A stretch of DNA of 64,000 nt. Source: Ulvibacter litoralis. Its GTDB lineage: Bacteria > Bacteroidota > Bacteroidia > Flavobacteriales > Flavobacteriaceae. Below are positions 43,721 through 52,184 of the stretch, one piece after another (the first letter of the stretch is position 1; each line of letters begins with the position of its first letter). The translations under genes were made by a program, and so were the position numbers. Location: assembly GCF_900102055.1 (NCBI RefSeq), contig NZ_FNBA01000002.1, forward strand, positions 496,001 to 560,000, read 5' to 3'. The notes below the pieces were generated by a model, which saw nothing but the letters and a program-made list of their open reading frames with translations, was not told where the DNA came from and searched no databases.

Positions 43721-44329
43721 TTATTTTTTCTCTTTGTTTAGTTCTTCTATAAGTTCGTCGTAATTTACAATATCCGGGAATAATAATCCGCCCAAACTAA
43801 AAACAGGTGTTTCCATGGTTTCAATTGCTGGAATAGCCATTTTAAGTTGGTTTTTTATTTCAGGCTTTTCGGCAAGATTATAGCTTGTGAATTTATACTT
43901 ACTGTCTTGTAAAGGTTTCATAATACTATCGCAGCCTTTGCAATTTTCAGTAATATAAACGGTAATTTGTTTTTTAGGATTGACTTTAATCAAATCAAAT
44001 TTCTTCCGAAGGGCACGTCTCGATAAGCTATCGGTAACCTTTAATTTATACGTGTATTTTGGATCTTTCCCTTTAATAAGCATCAATCTCGATACATTCA
44101 CTTTCGATGTTGCAGGAACTCGAATTGCTCTAGGTTTTGCGGTACTTTGCCTAAAGTCAGTACCTTCTACAGTAATGGTTACGTCATAATCAGTGTCAGT
44201 TTCATTTACTGCGTATAACATTAGTCTATTGACAACCTTTTCTTCGATAATTTTAATGGGTTCGTCTTGCGCAAATAGAGGAGTTGTGCATGTAATTGTG
44301 AGGAGTAAAAGGAATAGTTTTTTCAGCAT
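43721..44329 (-). CDS. Exported protein with glutaredoxin-like CxxC domain
   Basis: 202 residues, signal peptide ending PLFAQ. An Ig-like beta region (about 30-110: LMLYAVNETDTDYDVTITV) is joined to a C-terminal thioredoxin/glutaredoxin-like domain starting QITVYITENCKGCDSIMKPL, where CKGC is the redox CxxC. A cis-Pro-like segment is METPVFSLGG. It probably acts on disulfides in the periplasm; its own partner is unknown. Stop is 2 bases from the convergent helicase stop. Confidence 0.8.
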   Translation of the reverse strand: MLKKLFLLLLTITCTTPLFAQDEPIKIIEEKVVNRLMLYAVNETDTDYDVTITVEGTDFRQSTAKPRAIRVPATSKVNVSRLMLIKGKDPKYTYKLKVTDSLSRRALRKKFDLIKVNPKKQITVYITENCKGCDSIMKPLQDSKYKFTSYNLAEKPEIKNQLKMAIPAIETMETPVFSLGGLLFPDIVNYDELIEELNKEKK

Positions 44330-44552
44330 TTTTTTATGTTTTATGAAACTAAAGTAATAAAATATATTGTTATTTCTACTATAGTTTATGGTTCCTGATA
44401 TTATTTACCTTTTGAAGCAACTCTTGTTTTGTTCTATTCTGAATTGAAAAAAAGAAAGTTTATCTTAGTAAATGAAATTTTAAGGTGGTTTTTACGACCA
44501 ACTAAAAGTATTTTACAAATAAGTAATACTGAATAATTTAGAAAGAATTTTT

Positions 44553-45011
44553 ATGATAACTTGGAAAGATGTTATTAATTATAGTATAAACGGAAGCCCA
44601 GCTCCCGAACGTCGTGTTGAAAAAACAGATGAAGAATGGCGCGCACAATTAACACCAGAACAATATCGCGTAACGCGTAACAAAGGAACTGAAGCACCTC
44701 ATAGCGGAGCATTATGTAGTATTCATGAAGAAGGATTGTATAACTGTGTGTGTTGTGATACGCCCTTATTCGATTCTACGATTAAATTTGAATCGGGTAC
44801 AGGTTGGCCTAGTTTTACGCAGCCCATAAAAGAAAATGCCATAAAATACATTAGAGATATTAGTTTTGGAATGGTTCGTGTTGAAGTTTTATGTAATACT
44901 TGCGATGCACATTTAGGACATATATTTCCTGATGGTCCAGAACCTAGTGGTTTGCGGTATTGTATTAATTCAGAATCCATGCAATTAGAAACAGATAAGG
45001 AAGCCAAGTAA
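44553..45011 (+). CDS. msrB: Peptide methionine (R)-S-oxide reductase MsrB
   Basis: 152 residues. MsrB reduces methionine-R-sulfoxide in proteins. Zinc-binding Cys pairs are C65/C68 and C114/C117; the catalytic Cys is C137 in LRYCINS. SGTGWPSF is the usual substrate motif. No signal peptide, so cytoplasmic. The stop overlaps msrA (TAATG), making a coupled msrB-msrA pair, first in a redox-repair operon. Confidence 0.96.
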   Translation: MITWKDVINYSINGSPAPERRVEKTDEEWRAQLTPEQYRVTRNKGTEAPHSGALCSIHEEGLYNCVCCDTPLFDSTIKFESGTGWPSFTQPIKENAIKYIRDISFGMVRVEVLCNTCDAHLGHIFPDGPEPSGLRYCINSESMQLETDKEAK

Positions 45012-45565
45012 TGGAAACAAAAAAAACAGAACTTTTAACAGTCGGAGCGGGCTGTTTTTGGTGTATTGATGCTATTTTTTCACAAGTCAATGGCGTAGAA
45101 AAAATAGTTTCTGGCTATGCGGGTGGAACAGTACCAGGACGACCTACCTATCGAGAAGTGTGTTCTGGATTAACAGGTCACGCCGAAGTGGTACAAGTAA
45201 CTTTTGATGCTTCAGTTATTTCTTTTGAAGATTTATTGATTATTTTTATGACAAGTCACGATCCAACTACTTTGAACCGACAAGGAGCAGATAGAGGAAC
45301 GCAGTATAGATCGGTTATATTTTATCATTCCGAAGCTCAAAAACAAAGTGCTGAAGCTGTCGTGAAAGAAATGGCTCCCTATTATGAAGACCCTATAATA
45401 ACCGAAATTAGCGCGTTGCCTGTATTTTATGAAGCGGAACAGGAACATCAAGATTTCTATGCCAATAATACGACCCAAGGATATTGTACTGTCGTAATTT
45501 CACCAAAATTAGCCCGACTTCGGAACATGCACGGGGATAAATTGAAAGAATCAGCTGTATCATAA
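45011..45565 (+). CDS. msrA: Peptide methionine (S)-S-oxide reductase MsrA
   Basis: 184 residues. The signature GAGCFWC (residues 12-18) holds the catalytic Cys15. SGYAGG and YREVCSGLTGHAEVVQV follow, as usual. MsrA reduces the S epimer, complementing MsrB. It starts inside the msrB stop codon. Forty bases on, the alpha/beta-hydrolase-OsmC fusion begins, so all are probably on one transcript. Confidence 0.96.
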   Translation: METKKTELLTVGAGCFWCIDAIFSQVNGVEKIVSGYAGGTVPGRPTYREVCSGLTGHAEVVQVTFDASVISFEDLLIIFMTSHDPTTLNRQGADRGTQYRSVIFYHSEAQKQSAEAVVKEMAPYYEDPIITEISALPVFYEAEQEHQDFYANNTTQGYCTVVISPKLARLRNMHGDKLKESAVS

Positions 45566-45604
45566 AAGTAGCTTCCGAAGAAAAGTATTAATTAAAAAGA
45601 ACCA

Positions 45605-46822
45605 ATGAAAAGCACCAAACTAGAAATTGAAAATTCTAAAGGCCATAAACTTCAAGCGTATTTGGAGTTGCCTGCCAATGAAAAACCAAATAACTATGCA
45701 ATTTTCGCACATTGTTTTTCATGTTCAAGTACTTTAAATGCTGTAAAAAACATTACAAGAGCATTAACTAAACATGGTTTTGGAGTAGTTCGGTTTGATT
45801 TTACAGGTTTAGGAAAAAGTGAAGGAGAATTTGCTGAAAGTTATTTTTCGGCAAACGTGGACGATATTATAGCTGTAAACGATTATATAGAAGAGCATTA
45901 TCAAGCACCAAAATTGTTGGTGGGTCATTCCTTAGGAGGTGCCGCTGTAATTGTTGCAGCTTCTAAATTAGAAACTATTAAAGCTGTTGCAACCATTGGC
46001 GCTCCAGCTTCGGTAAGCCATGTTACCAAACACTTCTCACACCAAGTGGAAGCGATTGAAGCGGAAGGCGATATTGAGGTGAATATAGGAGGAAGACCTT
46101 TCAAAATAAATAAAGAGTTTATTGAAGATTTCAGCAAAACAGATTTGCTAGAAGTAACCAAAAATCTTCGAAAACCCTTATTAATATTACACGCGCCCTT
46201 AGATGAAATTGTGAGTGTAGATAATGCGCAGCAACTTTATATTAGTGCCATGCATCCTAAAAGTTTTATAAGTTTGGATAATGCCAATCATTTATTAACT
46301 GAAAAGGAAGACAGTCTGTATGCTGGGAATATGATTGGATCTTGGGTACAACGTTATATCGATACAAAAGACAATACCATGTTTGCTACGGAAGGTGAAC
46401 AATTGGTAGCCCATTTAAATCTAAAAGAAGATAATTTCACAACATCCATTCAGACAGCAAAGCATTTTTTAATTGCCGATGAACCTGAAAGTGTTGGAGG
46501 AAATGATTTTGGACCCTCACCCTACGATTTTTTAAGTGCCGGACTAGCAGCCTGTACCGTTATGACACTTAAACTATATGCGGAGCGTAAAAAATGGGAT
46601 TTGCAAGAAGTGTTTGCATACATTACCTATTCTAAAAAACACAGCGACGATTTGGAAATAGATGTTGAGAAGCCTACGCGTTTTGATCACCTTTCGAAAC
46701 GATTAAAGTTTGTGGGTGATCTAGATGATGCTCAGAAACAAAAACTGAAAGAAATTGCATCCAAATGTCCTGTTCATAGAACGTTACAAAGTGAAATAAT
46801 TATTGAAACTGAATTAGTATAA
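45605..46822 (+). CDS. Bifunctional alpha/beta-hydrolase and OsmC-family protein
   Basis: 405 residues. Residues about 10-255 form an alpha/beta hydrolase with nucleophile GHSLGG, DFTGLGKSEG and the Asp/His at LHAPLDEI and NANHLL. Residues about 265-405 form an OsmC/Ohr-like domain with two conserved cysteines, AACTVMTLK and KCPVHRTL, consistent with peroxide reduction by a thiol mechanism. The fused layout is known in Bacteroidetes. The last base pair of the stop overlaps the egtB ATG, tying it to ergothioneine synthesis. Confidence 0.93.
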   Translation: MKSTKLEIENSKGHKLQAYLELPANEKPNNYAIFAHCFSCSSTLNAVKNITRALTKHGFGVVRFDFTGLGKSEGEFAESYFSANVDDIIAVNDYIEEHYQAPKLLVGHSLGGAAVIVAASKLETIKAVATIGAPASVSHVTKHFSHQVEAIEAEGDIEVNIGGRPFKINKEFIEDFSKTDLLEVTKNLRKPLLILHAPLDEIVSVDNAQQLYISAMHPKSFISLDNANHLLTEKEDSLYAGNMIGSWVQRYIDTKDNTMFATEGEQLVAHLNLKEDNFTTSIQTAKHFLIADEPESVGGNDFGPSPYDFLSAGLAACTVMTLKLYAERKKWDLQEVFAYITYSKKHSDDLEIDVEKPTRFDHLSKRLKFVGDLDDAQKQKLKEIASKCPVHRTLQSEIIIETELV

Positions 46823-47967
46823 TGGATATATTACTTGCTTATTTAGATACACGGCAACGATTTAAATACATTACAAAACCGTTAGAAATTGAAGATTACT
46901 CGGTACAGCCTGCAGATTTTGTGTCACCTCCAAAGTGGCATTTAGCACATAGTACTTGGTTTTTTGAGCAATTTGTATTGTGTCCTTTTGCTGAAAATTA
47001 CACCGTTTTTAATGACGACTTTGCCTATTTGTTTAATAGTTATTACAACAATGCAGGACAGCGTGTGTTACGCCCCAATCGCGGATTGATGACACGCCCA
47101 ACGGTAGCACACGTGTTGAAATATAGAACCTATGTAGACGAACAGATGACTTTGTTTCTGAAAGATAACCCTTCAGAAGAAGCTGTAAATACGGTGAAAT
47201 TAGGACTACAGCATGAACAACAACACCAAGAGTTATTTTATTACGATATTAAATACATACTAGGAAATCAGCCAACATTTCCTGTAATTCAGAATAGCAT
47301 CAAACTTTCTGAAATTACAACACCTTCAGAATGGATTTCAATTGAAGAAGGCGTGTACGAAGTAGGGCATCAAGGCGATGAATTTTGCTTCGACAATGAA
47401 CTAGGGCGACACAAAGTCTATCTAAATGCTTTTGAAATCAGCAATCAGTTAGTAACAAATGCTGAGTATATCGAATTTATTGAAGCTGGAGGGTATCAAG
47501 ATTTTAATTTGTGGCATGCTGCCGGTTGGGATTTTATTCAGAATAACGAATATAAAGCACCCGAATATTGGCATCAAGTCGATGGAGTTTGGCATAGCTA
47601 CACCTTACAAGGATTTGGTCCTGTGGCTCCCAATCTTCCTGTACAGCATCTCAGCTTTTATGAAGCTTCCGCCTTTGCCGAATGGAAGAAAATGCGTTTG
47701 CCAACCGAGTTTGAGTGGGAAATAGCAGCTTCAAAACTTGAATGGGGACAGTTATGGGAATGGACCAACAGTGCCTACTTGCCATATCCTAATTTTTCTA
47801 AAGCTGAAGGTGCTTTAGGAGAGTATAATGGTAAATTCATGGTCAATCAGATGGTATTACGAGGCGCATCTGTAGCCACCGTTAAAAATCACAGCCGACT
47901 AACGTATAGAAATTTTTTTCATCCAAACGAACGATGGCTTTTTTCAGGGCTACGATTAGCTAAATAA
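46822..47967 (+). CDS. egtB: Ergothioneine synthase EgtB (sulfoxide synthase)
   Basis: 381 residues. The DinB-like domain carries the iron ligands H43 (in KWHLAHSTWF) and H131/H135 (LQHEQQHQEL); the FGE-sulfatase-like domain ends in SRLTYRNFFHPNERWLFSGLRLAK. The enzyme joins a thiol to the hercynine ring with O2. Without an EgtA or EgtC gene nearby, the sulfur donor may be cysteine (EgtB type II) rather than gamma-glutamylcysteine; that is inference. Ovothiol synthesis (OvoA) is less likely because the methyltransferase domain is separate. Confidence 0.93.
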   Translation: MDILLAYLDTRQRFKYITKPLEIEDYSVQPADFVSPPKWHLAHSTWFFEQFVLCPFAENYTVFNDDFAYLFNSYYNNAGQRVLRPNRGLMTRPTVAHVLKYRTYVDEQMTLFLKDNPSEEAVNTVKLGLQHEQQHQELFYYDIKYILGNQPTFPVIQNSIKLSEITTPSEWISIEEGVYEVGHQGDEFCFDNELGRHKVYLNAFEISNQLVTNAEYIEFIEAGGYQDFNLWHAAGWDFIQNNEYKAPEYWHQVDGVWHSYTLQGFGPVAPNLPVQHLSFYEASAFAEWKKMRLPTEFEWEIAASKLEWGQLWEWTNSAYLPYPNFSKAEGALGEYNGKFMVNQMVLRGASVATVKNHSRLTYRNFFHPNERWLFSGLRLAK

Positions 47968-47968
47968 T

Positions 47969-48907
47969 ATGGACAAAACTTTTGCAAAAGATGTAATTGA
48001 AGGATTAACATCACATCCAAAATATCTCTCTTCTAAATACTTTTACGACGATGCTGGAAGTCGCATTTTCCAAGAAATAATGGAAATGCCTACCTATTAT
48101 TTAAGTGATAGTGAGTTGGATATTCTAACCCAGCAATCAAACCAAATAATAACTGAAGCAAATTTCATCGAACCCTTTAATATCATTGAGTTAGGAGCAG
48201 GTGATGGATCTAAAATCATTAAGCTTTTAGAGTATTTAGTAGCTTCAGAAATTGACTTTAACTATGTTCCTATTGATATTTCACAAGAGGCGATTACTAT
48301 TCTTTCAGAAAAAATAAAAAAACAACTTCCTGGAATTTCCATGCAACCCAAAGTGGGCGATTATTTTGAAATATTAAAAGAAACTTCAAAATCGAATATT
48401 CCCAATCTATTATTGTTTTTAGGGAGTAATATTGGAAATTATACGGCAGCACAAGCAGAAGAATTGTTGCAGCTCTTTAATACCCACATGAATCCTAACG
48501 ATAAGTTATTAATCGGAATGGATTTAATGAAAAATCCGAATACGATACGAAGTGCGTATAATGATCCTGAAGGGGTAACGAAGCGTTTTAATATGAATCT
48601 ACTGAAACGTATTAATACTGAGTTTACAGCCAATTTTGATTTAAATACATTCGATTTTTATTGTACGTATAACCCTATAAATGGTGCTGTTAAAAGCTAT
48701 TTGGTGAGTTTAGAAGAACAAGAAATAACACTTTCTGCATTAGAGACAACGATTCAATTTCAGAAGAACGAATTAATTTGGACAGAGCTTTCTAAAAAGT
48801 ACAGTCTGCCAGAAATAGAAGCTTTGGCGTCAAAGACAGGATTTAGCATTCAGAAAAACTTTTTTGATTCCAAATATTATTTCACAGATAGTTTGTGGGT
48901 GAAGTAG
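47969..48907 (+). CDS. egtD: L-histidine N-alpha-methyltransferase EgtD
   Basis: 312 residues. EgtD trimethylates histidine with SAM to hercynine, the substrate for EgtB. Motifs: KYLSSKYFYDDAGSRIFQEI, SELDIL, SAM-binding IIELGAGDGSKI, YVPIDIS, FLGSNIGN and GMDLMKNPNT, all typical for the family. One base separates it from egtB. Together they provide the core ergothioneine pathway; the lyase (EgtE-like) was not seen in the window. Confidence 0.94.
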   Translation: MDKTFAKDVIEGLTSHPKYLSSKYFYDDAGSRIFQEIMEMPTYYLSDSELDILTQQSNQIITEANFIEPFNIIELGAGDGSKIIKLLEYLVASEIDFNYVPIDISQEAITILSEKIKKQLPGISMQPKVGDYFEILKETSKSNIPNLLLFLGSNIGNYTAAQAEELLQLFNTHMNPNDKLLIGMDLMKNPNTIRSAYNDPEGVTKRFNMNLLKRINTEFTANFDLNTFDFYCTYNPINGAVKSYLVSLEEQEITLSALETTIQFQKNELIWTELSKKYSLPEIEALASKTGFSIQKNFFDSKYYFTDSLWVK

Positions 48908-49028
48908 GCGAGTTTAAATACGTTTACCGACTAAAACAGAACGCTAATCCTTCATACTGCTTCGGTCACTAATTCTAGTTAGTGATTGGGTTGTGTTTGC
49001 AATACCTTAGTTATAAAACTAACGTACT

Positions 49029-49463
49029 ATGCAATCTATTACCATAACCTCACTGCTTTATAAGCGCGTCACTTGTTTGTTACTAATACTTGTTACTTCT
49101 GGTGTTTGGGCACAAGACAAGCGTATAAAACCTCCTAAACGCGATTCTAACATTGAAAGTGTCGATGGTTTTGTAAATCACACCTTCGATTTGTACAATA
49201 AGGTATTTGTGTATGATAGTTTAACGCAAAAAGGCGTTGAAATTCCTGCGGAATATGAAGATGCCATTCTCGAAGATATGGAGAAGAATTTAGATAGCAT
49301 GTATCAAATACTTCCAGTTGTTATTGAAGATATGGGCGGACAACCTTTTGCTAAAAAAGCGAAAGGAACGCTGAATTTGAATAAAGCGAGACGTGCTTTA
49401 ACGTTTTCTATCAGAACCGTTAAAGTGTATTTTTTAGGGGAAAGTGAAAAGGAAGAGAACTAG
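49029..49463 (+). CDS. Secreted conserved protein, unknown
   Basis: 144 residues, signal peptide ending SGVWAQ. The mature part is alpha-helical (VNHTFDLYNKVFVYDSL, DAILEDMEKNLDSMYQ) with a basic C-terminal portion (RRALTFSIRTVKVYFLG). It lies 7 bases before the next exported protein, so the two are probably translated together. No function assigned. Confidence 0.76.
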   Translation: MQSITITSLLYKRVTCLLLILVTSGVWAQDKRIKPPKRDSNIESVDGFVNHTFDLYNKVFVYDSLTQKGVEIPAEYEDAILEDMEKNLDSMYQILPVVIEDMGGQPFAKKAKGTLNLNKARRALTFSIRTVKVYFLGESEKEEN

Positions 49464-49476
49464 TTAAACGATGATT

Positions 49477-50253
49477 ATGCAGACTAAAAATCTTTTTTAT
49501 AGTGTGATTTTAGGAGTACTTCCCTTTTTGATGAATGCGCAAGATTATAAATTACAATTTCAAAATGATATTTGTGATTGTATGGTACAAAAAGCTGAAG
49601 AAAATAAAATGGGGAAGAATCCTATGTTATTGTATCAGTTGTGCTTTCAAGAAAAGCTACCTACATATGTTCCCAATATTGATGCTGAAATAACGGCAAC
49701 AGAGCAACGAGAAATATACGCTGAAGGGCAACGGATTAGAGAAGAACTAAAATTTTCTTTTTATTCAGAGCTAATTGGAACTTGTGATTTTTATTACCAA
49801 GAAGTGGAAGCAACTCGTGAAACTAATTTTTCAACCTTAAAAAAAATAGGGGAGAACTCAGATTATTATAATCTTGTGAATCAGGCGTTGGCTATGCAAC
49901 CCACAGCCTCTAATTATGTAAAGCGAGGACAAGTGTATTTTGGAAAGGAGAATTTTTTAAAAGCGAAAGCTGATTTATCAAAAGCATTAACGATAAATGA
50001 AAATGAAAGAGGTGCTAAAATATTACTAGCCTGGACGTATGAAAAAATGAATAAATACGCTAGTGCTATAGAGTTACTTGAAACACTTGATGACCAAAAA
50101 AGAAATCAGGAAATACAATTGTTAATCGCTATTCAGCAACGGAAAATGGGAGGAAAGCTTCCCATAGTAAAACCAAGTACAACACCTTCAGATGTACCTT
50201 CAAAAGCTCCTGAAAAGAAAGATGATTTAAAGAAATTATTCAAGCTAGACTAA
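49477..50253 (+). CDS. Exported TPR-repeat protein
   Basis: 258 residues from ATG 49477 (another ATG 6 bases earlier is possible). Signal peptide ends near LMNAQ. Cysteine-containing N-terminal segment (NDICDCMVQKAE), then about three TPR-like repeats at 130-215 (PTASNYVKRGQVYFGKENFL, ALTINENERGAKILLAWTY). Tail is Lys/Pro-rich. Likely a periplasmic scaffold with the preceding protein. Confidence 0.78.
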   Translation: MQTKNLFYSVILGVLPFLMNAQDYKLQFQNDICDCMVQKAEENKMGKNPMLLYQLCFQEKLPTYVPNIDAEITATEQREIYAEGQRIREELKFSFYSELIGTCDFYYQEVEATRETNFSTLKKIGENSDYYNLVNQALAMQPTASNYVKRGQVYFGKENFLKAKADLSKALTINENERGAKILLAWTYEKMNKYASAIELLETLDDQKRNQEIQLLIAIQQRKMGGKLPIVKPSTTPSDVPSKAPEKKDDLKKLFKLD

Positions 50254-50304
50254 TCTGTTTCAGTCAAATGAATTTGCAAAACGGATTTTTCCGAAGCAAT
50301 AAAA

Positions 50305-50781
50305 CTAATATTCTGTTTTATTATTTTTAGTGGTCCATTTTTCAAAAACAACGAGAGCTTCCTCTCTGTTAATTTTTGAAAATTCAATTTTACGATTGCT
50401 CATATCTGCATCAATTTCATCATAGATGTATTGATCGTCAAATCCAATGTCTGCAGCATCTTCACGGTTACAGGCGTAAAACACTTTTTTAGGACGTGCC
50501 CAATAAATAGCGCCCAAACACATAGGGCAAGGTTCGCAAGAAGTGTACAACACACAGTCGTCTAATTGAAAACTATTTAGTTTTTTACAAGCTTCACGAA
50601 TGGCAGTTACTTCTGCGTGTGCTGTAGGATCGTTGGTAGAAGTTACTTTATTAAAGCCTTCAGCAATAATTTCATTATTTTTTACAACAACAGCGCCAAA
50701 AGGTCCGCCAGCATTACTGTTCATTCCTTCTTCGGCTAATTGTATGGCACGTTGCATAAAGTAACTATCTCTTTCAGTCAT
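50305..50781 (-). CDS. guaD: Guanine deaminase
   Basis: 158 residues, cytidine-deaminase fold. It converts guanine to xanthine and ammonia. Zinc site: H55 with E57 in TAHAEVTAI and C85/C88 in SCEPCPMCLGAIYWARP. The segment EDAADIGFDDQYIYDEID matches B. subtilis GuaD rather than the tRNA deaminase TadA, and the protein is about the same length. Monocistronic; converges on the TPR gene. Confidence 0.92.
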   Translation of the reverse strand: MTERDSYFMQRAIQLAEEGMNSNAGGPFGAVVVKNNEIIAEGFNKVTSTNDPTAHAEVTAIREACKKLNSFQLDDCVLYTSCEPCPMCLGAIYWARPKKVFYACNREDAADIGFDDQYIYDEIDADMSNRKIEFSKINREEALVVFEKWTTKNNKTEY

Positions 50782-50813
50782 TTCGTAGTGTGTTTAAGTT
50801 GGCAAATATATAA

Positions 50814-50951
50814 TTATATCACTTCAAAAACATAACCTAAAAGCCAATATAAAATGATAAAAACGACGATGGTTCCAATACATCCACATTTACCACCACC
50901 AATTTTTTTCGCGCCCCAAGCAGCTCCAATAATTTGCAATAATTTTTTCAT
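50814..50951 (-). CDS. 45-residue membrane mini-protein
   Basis: 45 codons from ATG 50951 on the minus strand, found by reading. The sequence has a short N-terminal part with AAWGAKKIGGGKCGC, followed by a hydrophobic helix (IGTIVVFIILYWLLGYVF). The Gly- and Cys-rich loop (GGGKCGC) is distinctive. Small single-span proteins are plausible; homology is not known to me. It sits just upstream of guaD on the same strand and could share its transcript. Confidence 0.6.
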   Translation of the reverse strand: MKKLLQIIGAAWGAKKIGGGKCGCIGTIVVFIILYWLLGYVFEVI

Positions 50952-51076
50952 GTGCATTGTGTTTTAGGAATACAAGATATTAATTAGTTTTTATGGGGTC
51001 TGTTAAACTTACATTAAAAATGTGTTTGCAATTTTATATCAAATGAAATTGAAGTATCTTAATTAAAAAAGTAACC

Positions 51077-52126
51077 ATGACAGAAATTAAAGCATATGGT
51101 GCGGAAACGAATACTTCCGACCTAAAAGAAATGAACATTGAACGCAGGGAAGTATTGCCTACTGATGTGAAAATAAAAATTACCTATTGTGGCGTTTGCC
51201 ATAGTGATATACATACCGTTAAAAACGATTGGAAAGGTTCTAAGTATCCTGTAGTTCCAGGGCACGAAATAATTGGACGTGTTATTTCTGTAGGGAATAA
51301 GGTTACCCATTTAAAAGAAGGAGATTTGGTGGGAGTAGGATGTATGGTCGATTCTTGTCGCGAGTGTAGTGCCTGTAACGACAATTTAGAGCAGTTTTGT
51401 GAAAATGGGATGGTGGGAACGTACAATGGAAAAGACAAGCATTCTGGCGGACATACATTTGGAGGGTATTCTGAAAGTATTGTGGTAGATCAACATTTCG
51501 TTTTAACGATTCCTGAAAATTTAAATGAAAAAGAAGTAGCGCCACTTTTATGTGCAGGAATCACAACATATTCCCCTTTAGCGCATTGGAAAGTGAAAAA
51601 AGGAGATAAGGTAGGCGTTATTGGTTTAGGCGGTCTTGGACACATGGGAATTAAATTTGCACACGCTTTAGGAGCGCATGTAGTGATGATTACACGATCG
51701 GAAGGCAAAGAGAAGGATGCAAAAAAATTAGGCGCTGATGAAGTCTTAATTTCAAAAGACGCTGAAGAAATGAACAAACACAAAGGCTCTTTCGATTTTT
51801 TATTGAATACCATCCCTGTAAAGCATGATTTAAATCCTTACTTACAATTGCTAAAACGCGATGCTACAATGGTATTGGTAGGTGCTATTGAACCTCTAGA
51901 GCCGATGCACGGAGGTAGTTTGATTATTGGTCGTAAAAGTATTGCGGGATCGCTAATTGGCGGTATTAAAGAAACACAAGAAATGCTAGATTTTTGTGGA
52001 GCACACAACATTACCAGTGATGTAGAAATGATAGATATTCAGAATATTAATGAAGCGTATGATCGCGTACAAAAATCGGATGTTAAGTATCGTTTCGTAA
52101 TTGACATGGAGTCGTTACGTTCGTAA
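51077..52126 (+). CDS. Zinc-dependent NAD(P) alcohol dehydrogenase (YahK/AdhC-like)
   Basis: 349 residues. Zinc site: CGVCHSDIHT at 36-45 and GHE at 59-61; structural Cys cluster near DSCRECSACNDNLEQFC. Nucleotide motif GLGGLG near 170. The group reduces broad aldehydes, often with NADPH (here TRSEGKEKDAKKLG after the second strand). Cinnamyl-alcohol-type activity is a family label, not shown. Terminator follows at 52147. Confidence 0.93.
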   Translation: MTEIKAYGAETNTSDLKEMNIERREVLPTDVKIKITYCGVCHSDIHTVKNDWKGSKYPVVPGHEIIGRVISVGNKVTHLKEGDLVGVGCMVDSCRECSACNDNLEQFCENGMVGTYNGKDKHSGGHTFGGYSESIVVDQHFVLTIPENLNEKEVAPLLCAGITTYSPLAHWKVKKGDKVGVIGLGGLGHMGIKFAHALGAHVVMITRSEGKEKDAKKLGADEVLISKDAEEMNKHKGSFDFLLNTIPVKHDLNPYLQLLKRDATMVLVGAIEPLEPMHGGSLIIGRKSIAGSLIGGIKETQEMLDFCGAHNITSDVEMIDIQNINEAYDRVQKSDVKYRFVIDMESLRS

Positions 52127-52146
52127 TTGAAAGCTAGTCCTAATTT

Positions 52147-52180
52147 AAAAGCCTGTACAAAATGGTACAGGCTTTTTTTT
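52147..52180. terminator. Rho-independent terminator
   Basis: AAAAGCCTGTAC pairs perfectly with GTACAGGCTTTT across AAAATG, followed by TTTTT on the plus strand and preceded by A's. It serves the alcohol dehydrogenase and the convergent LuxR-type gene. Confidence 0.92.
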
Positions 52181-52184
52181 ATGG

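Noticed and set aside
46822-47967. EgtB gene read as ovothiol synthase OvoA
   Set aside because: OvoA has a fused C-terminal methyltransferase; here the protein ends after the FGE domain and a separate EgtD follows.
48966-48985. TCACTAA/TTAGTGA hairpin after egtD
   Set aside because: AT-rich 7-base stem without a T-run; too weak to call a terminator, and no clear operator role.
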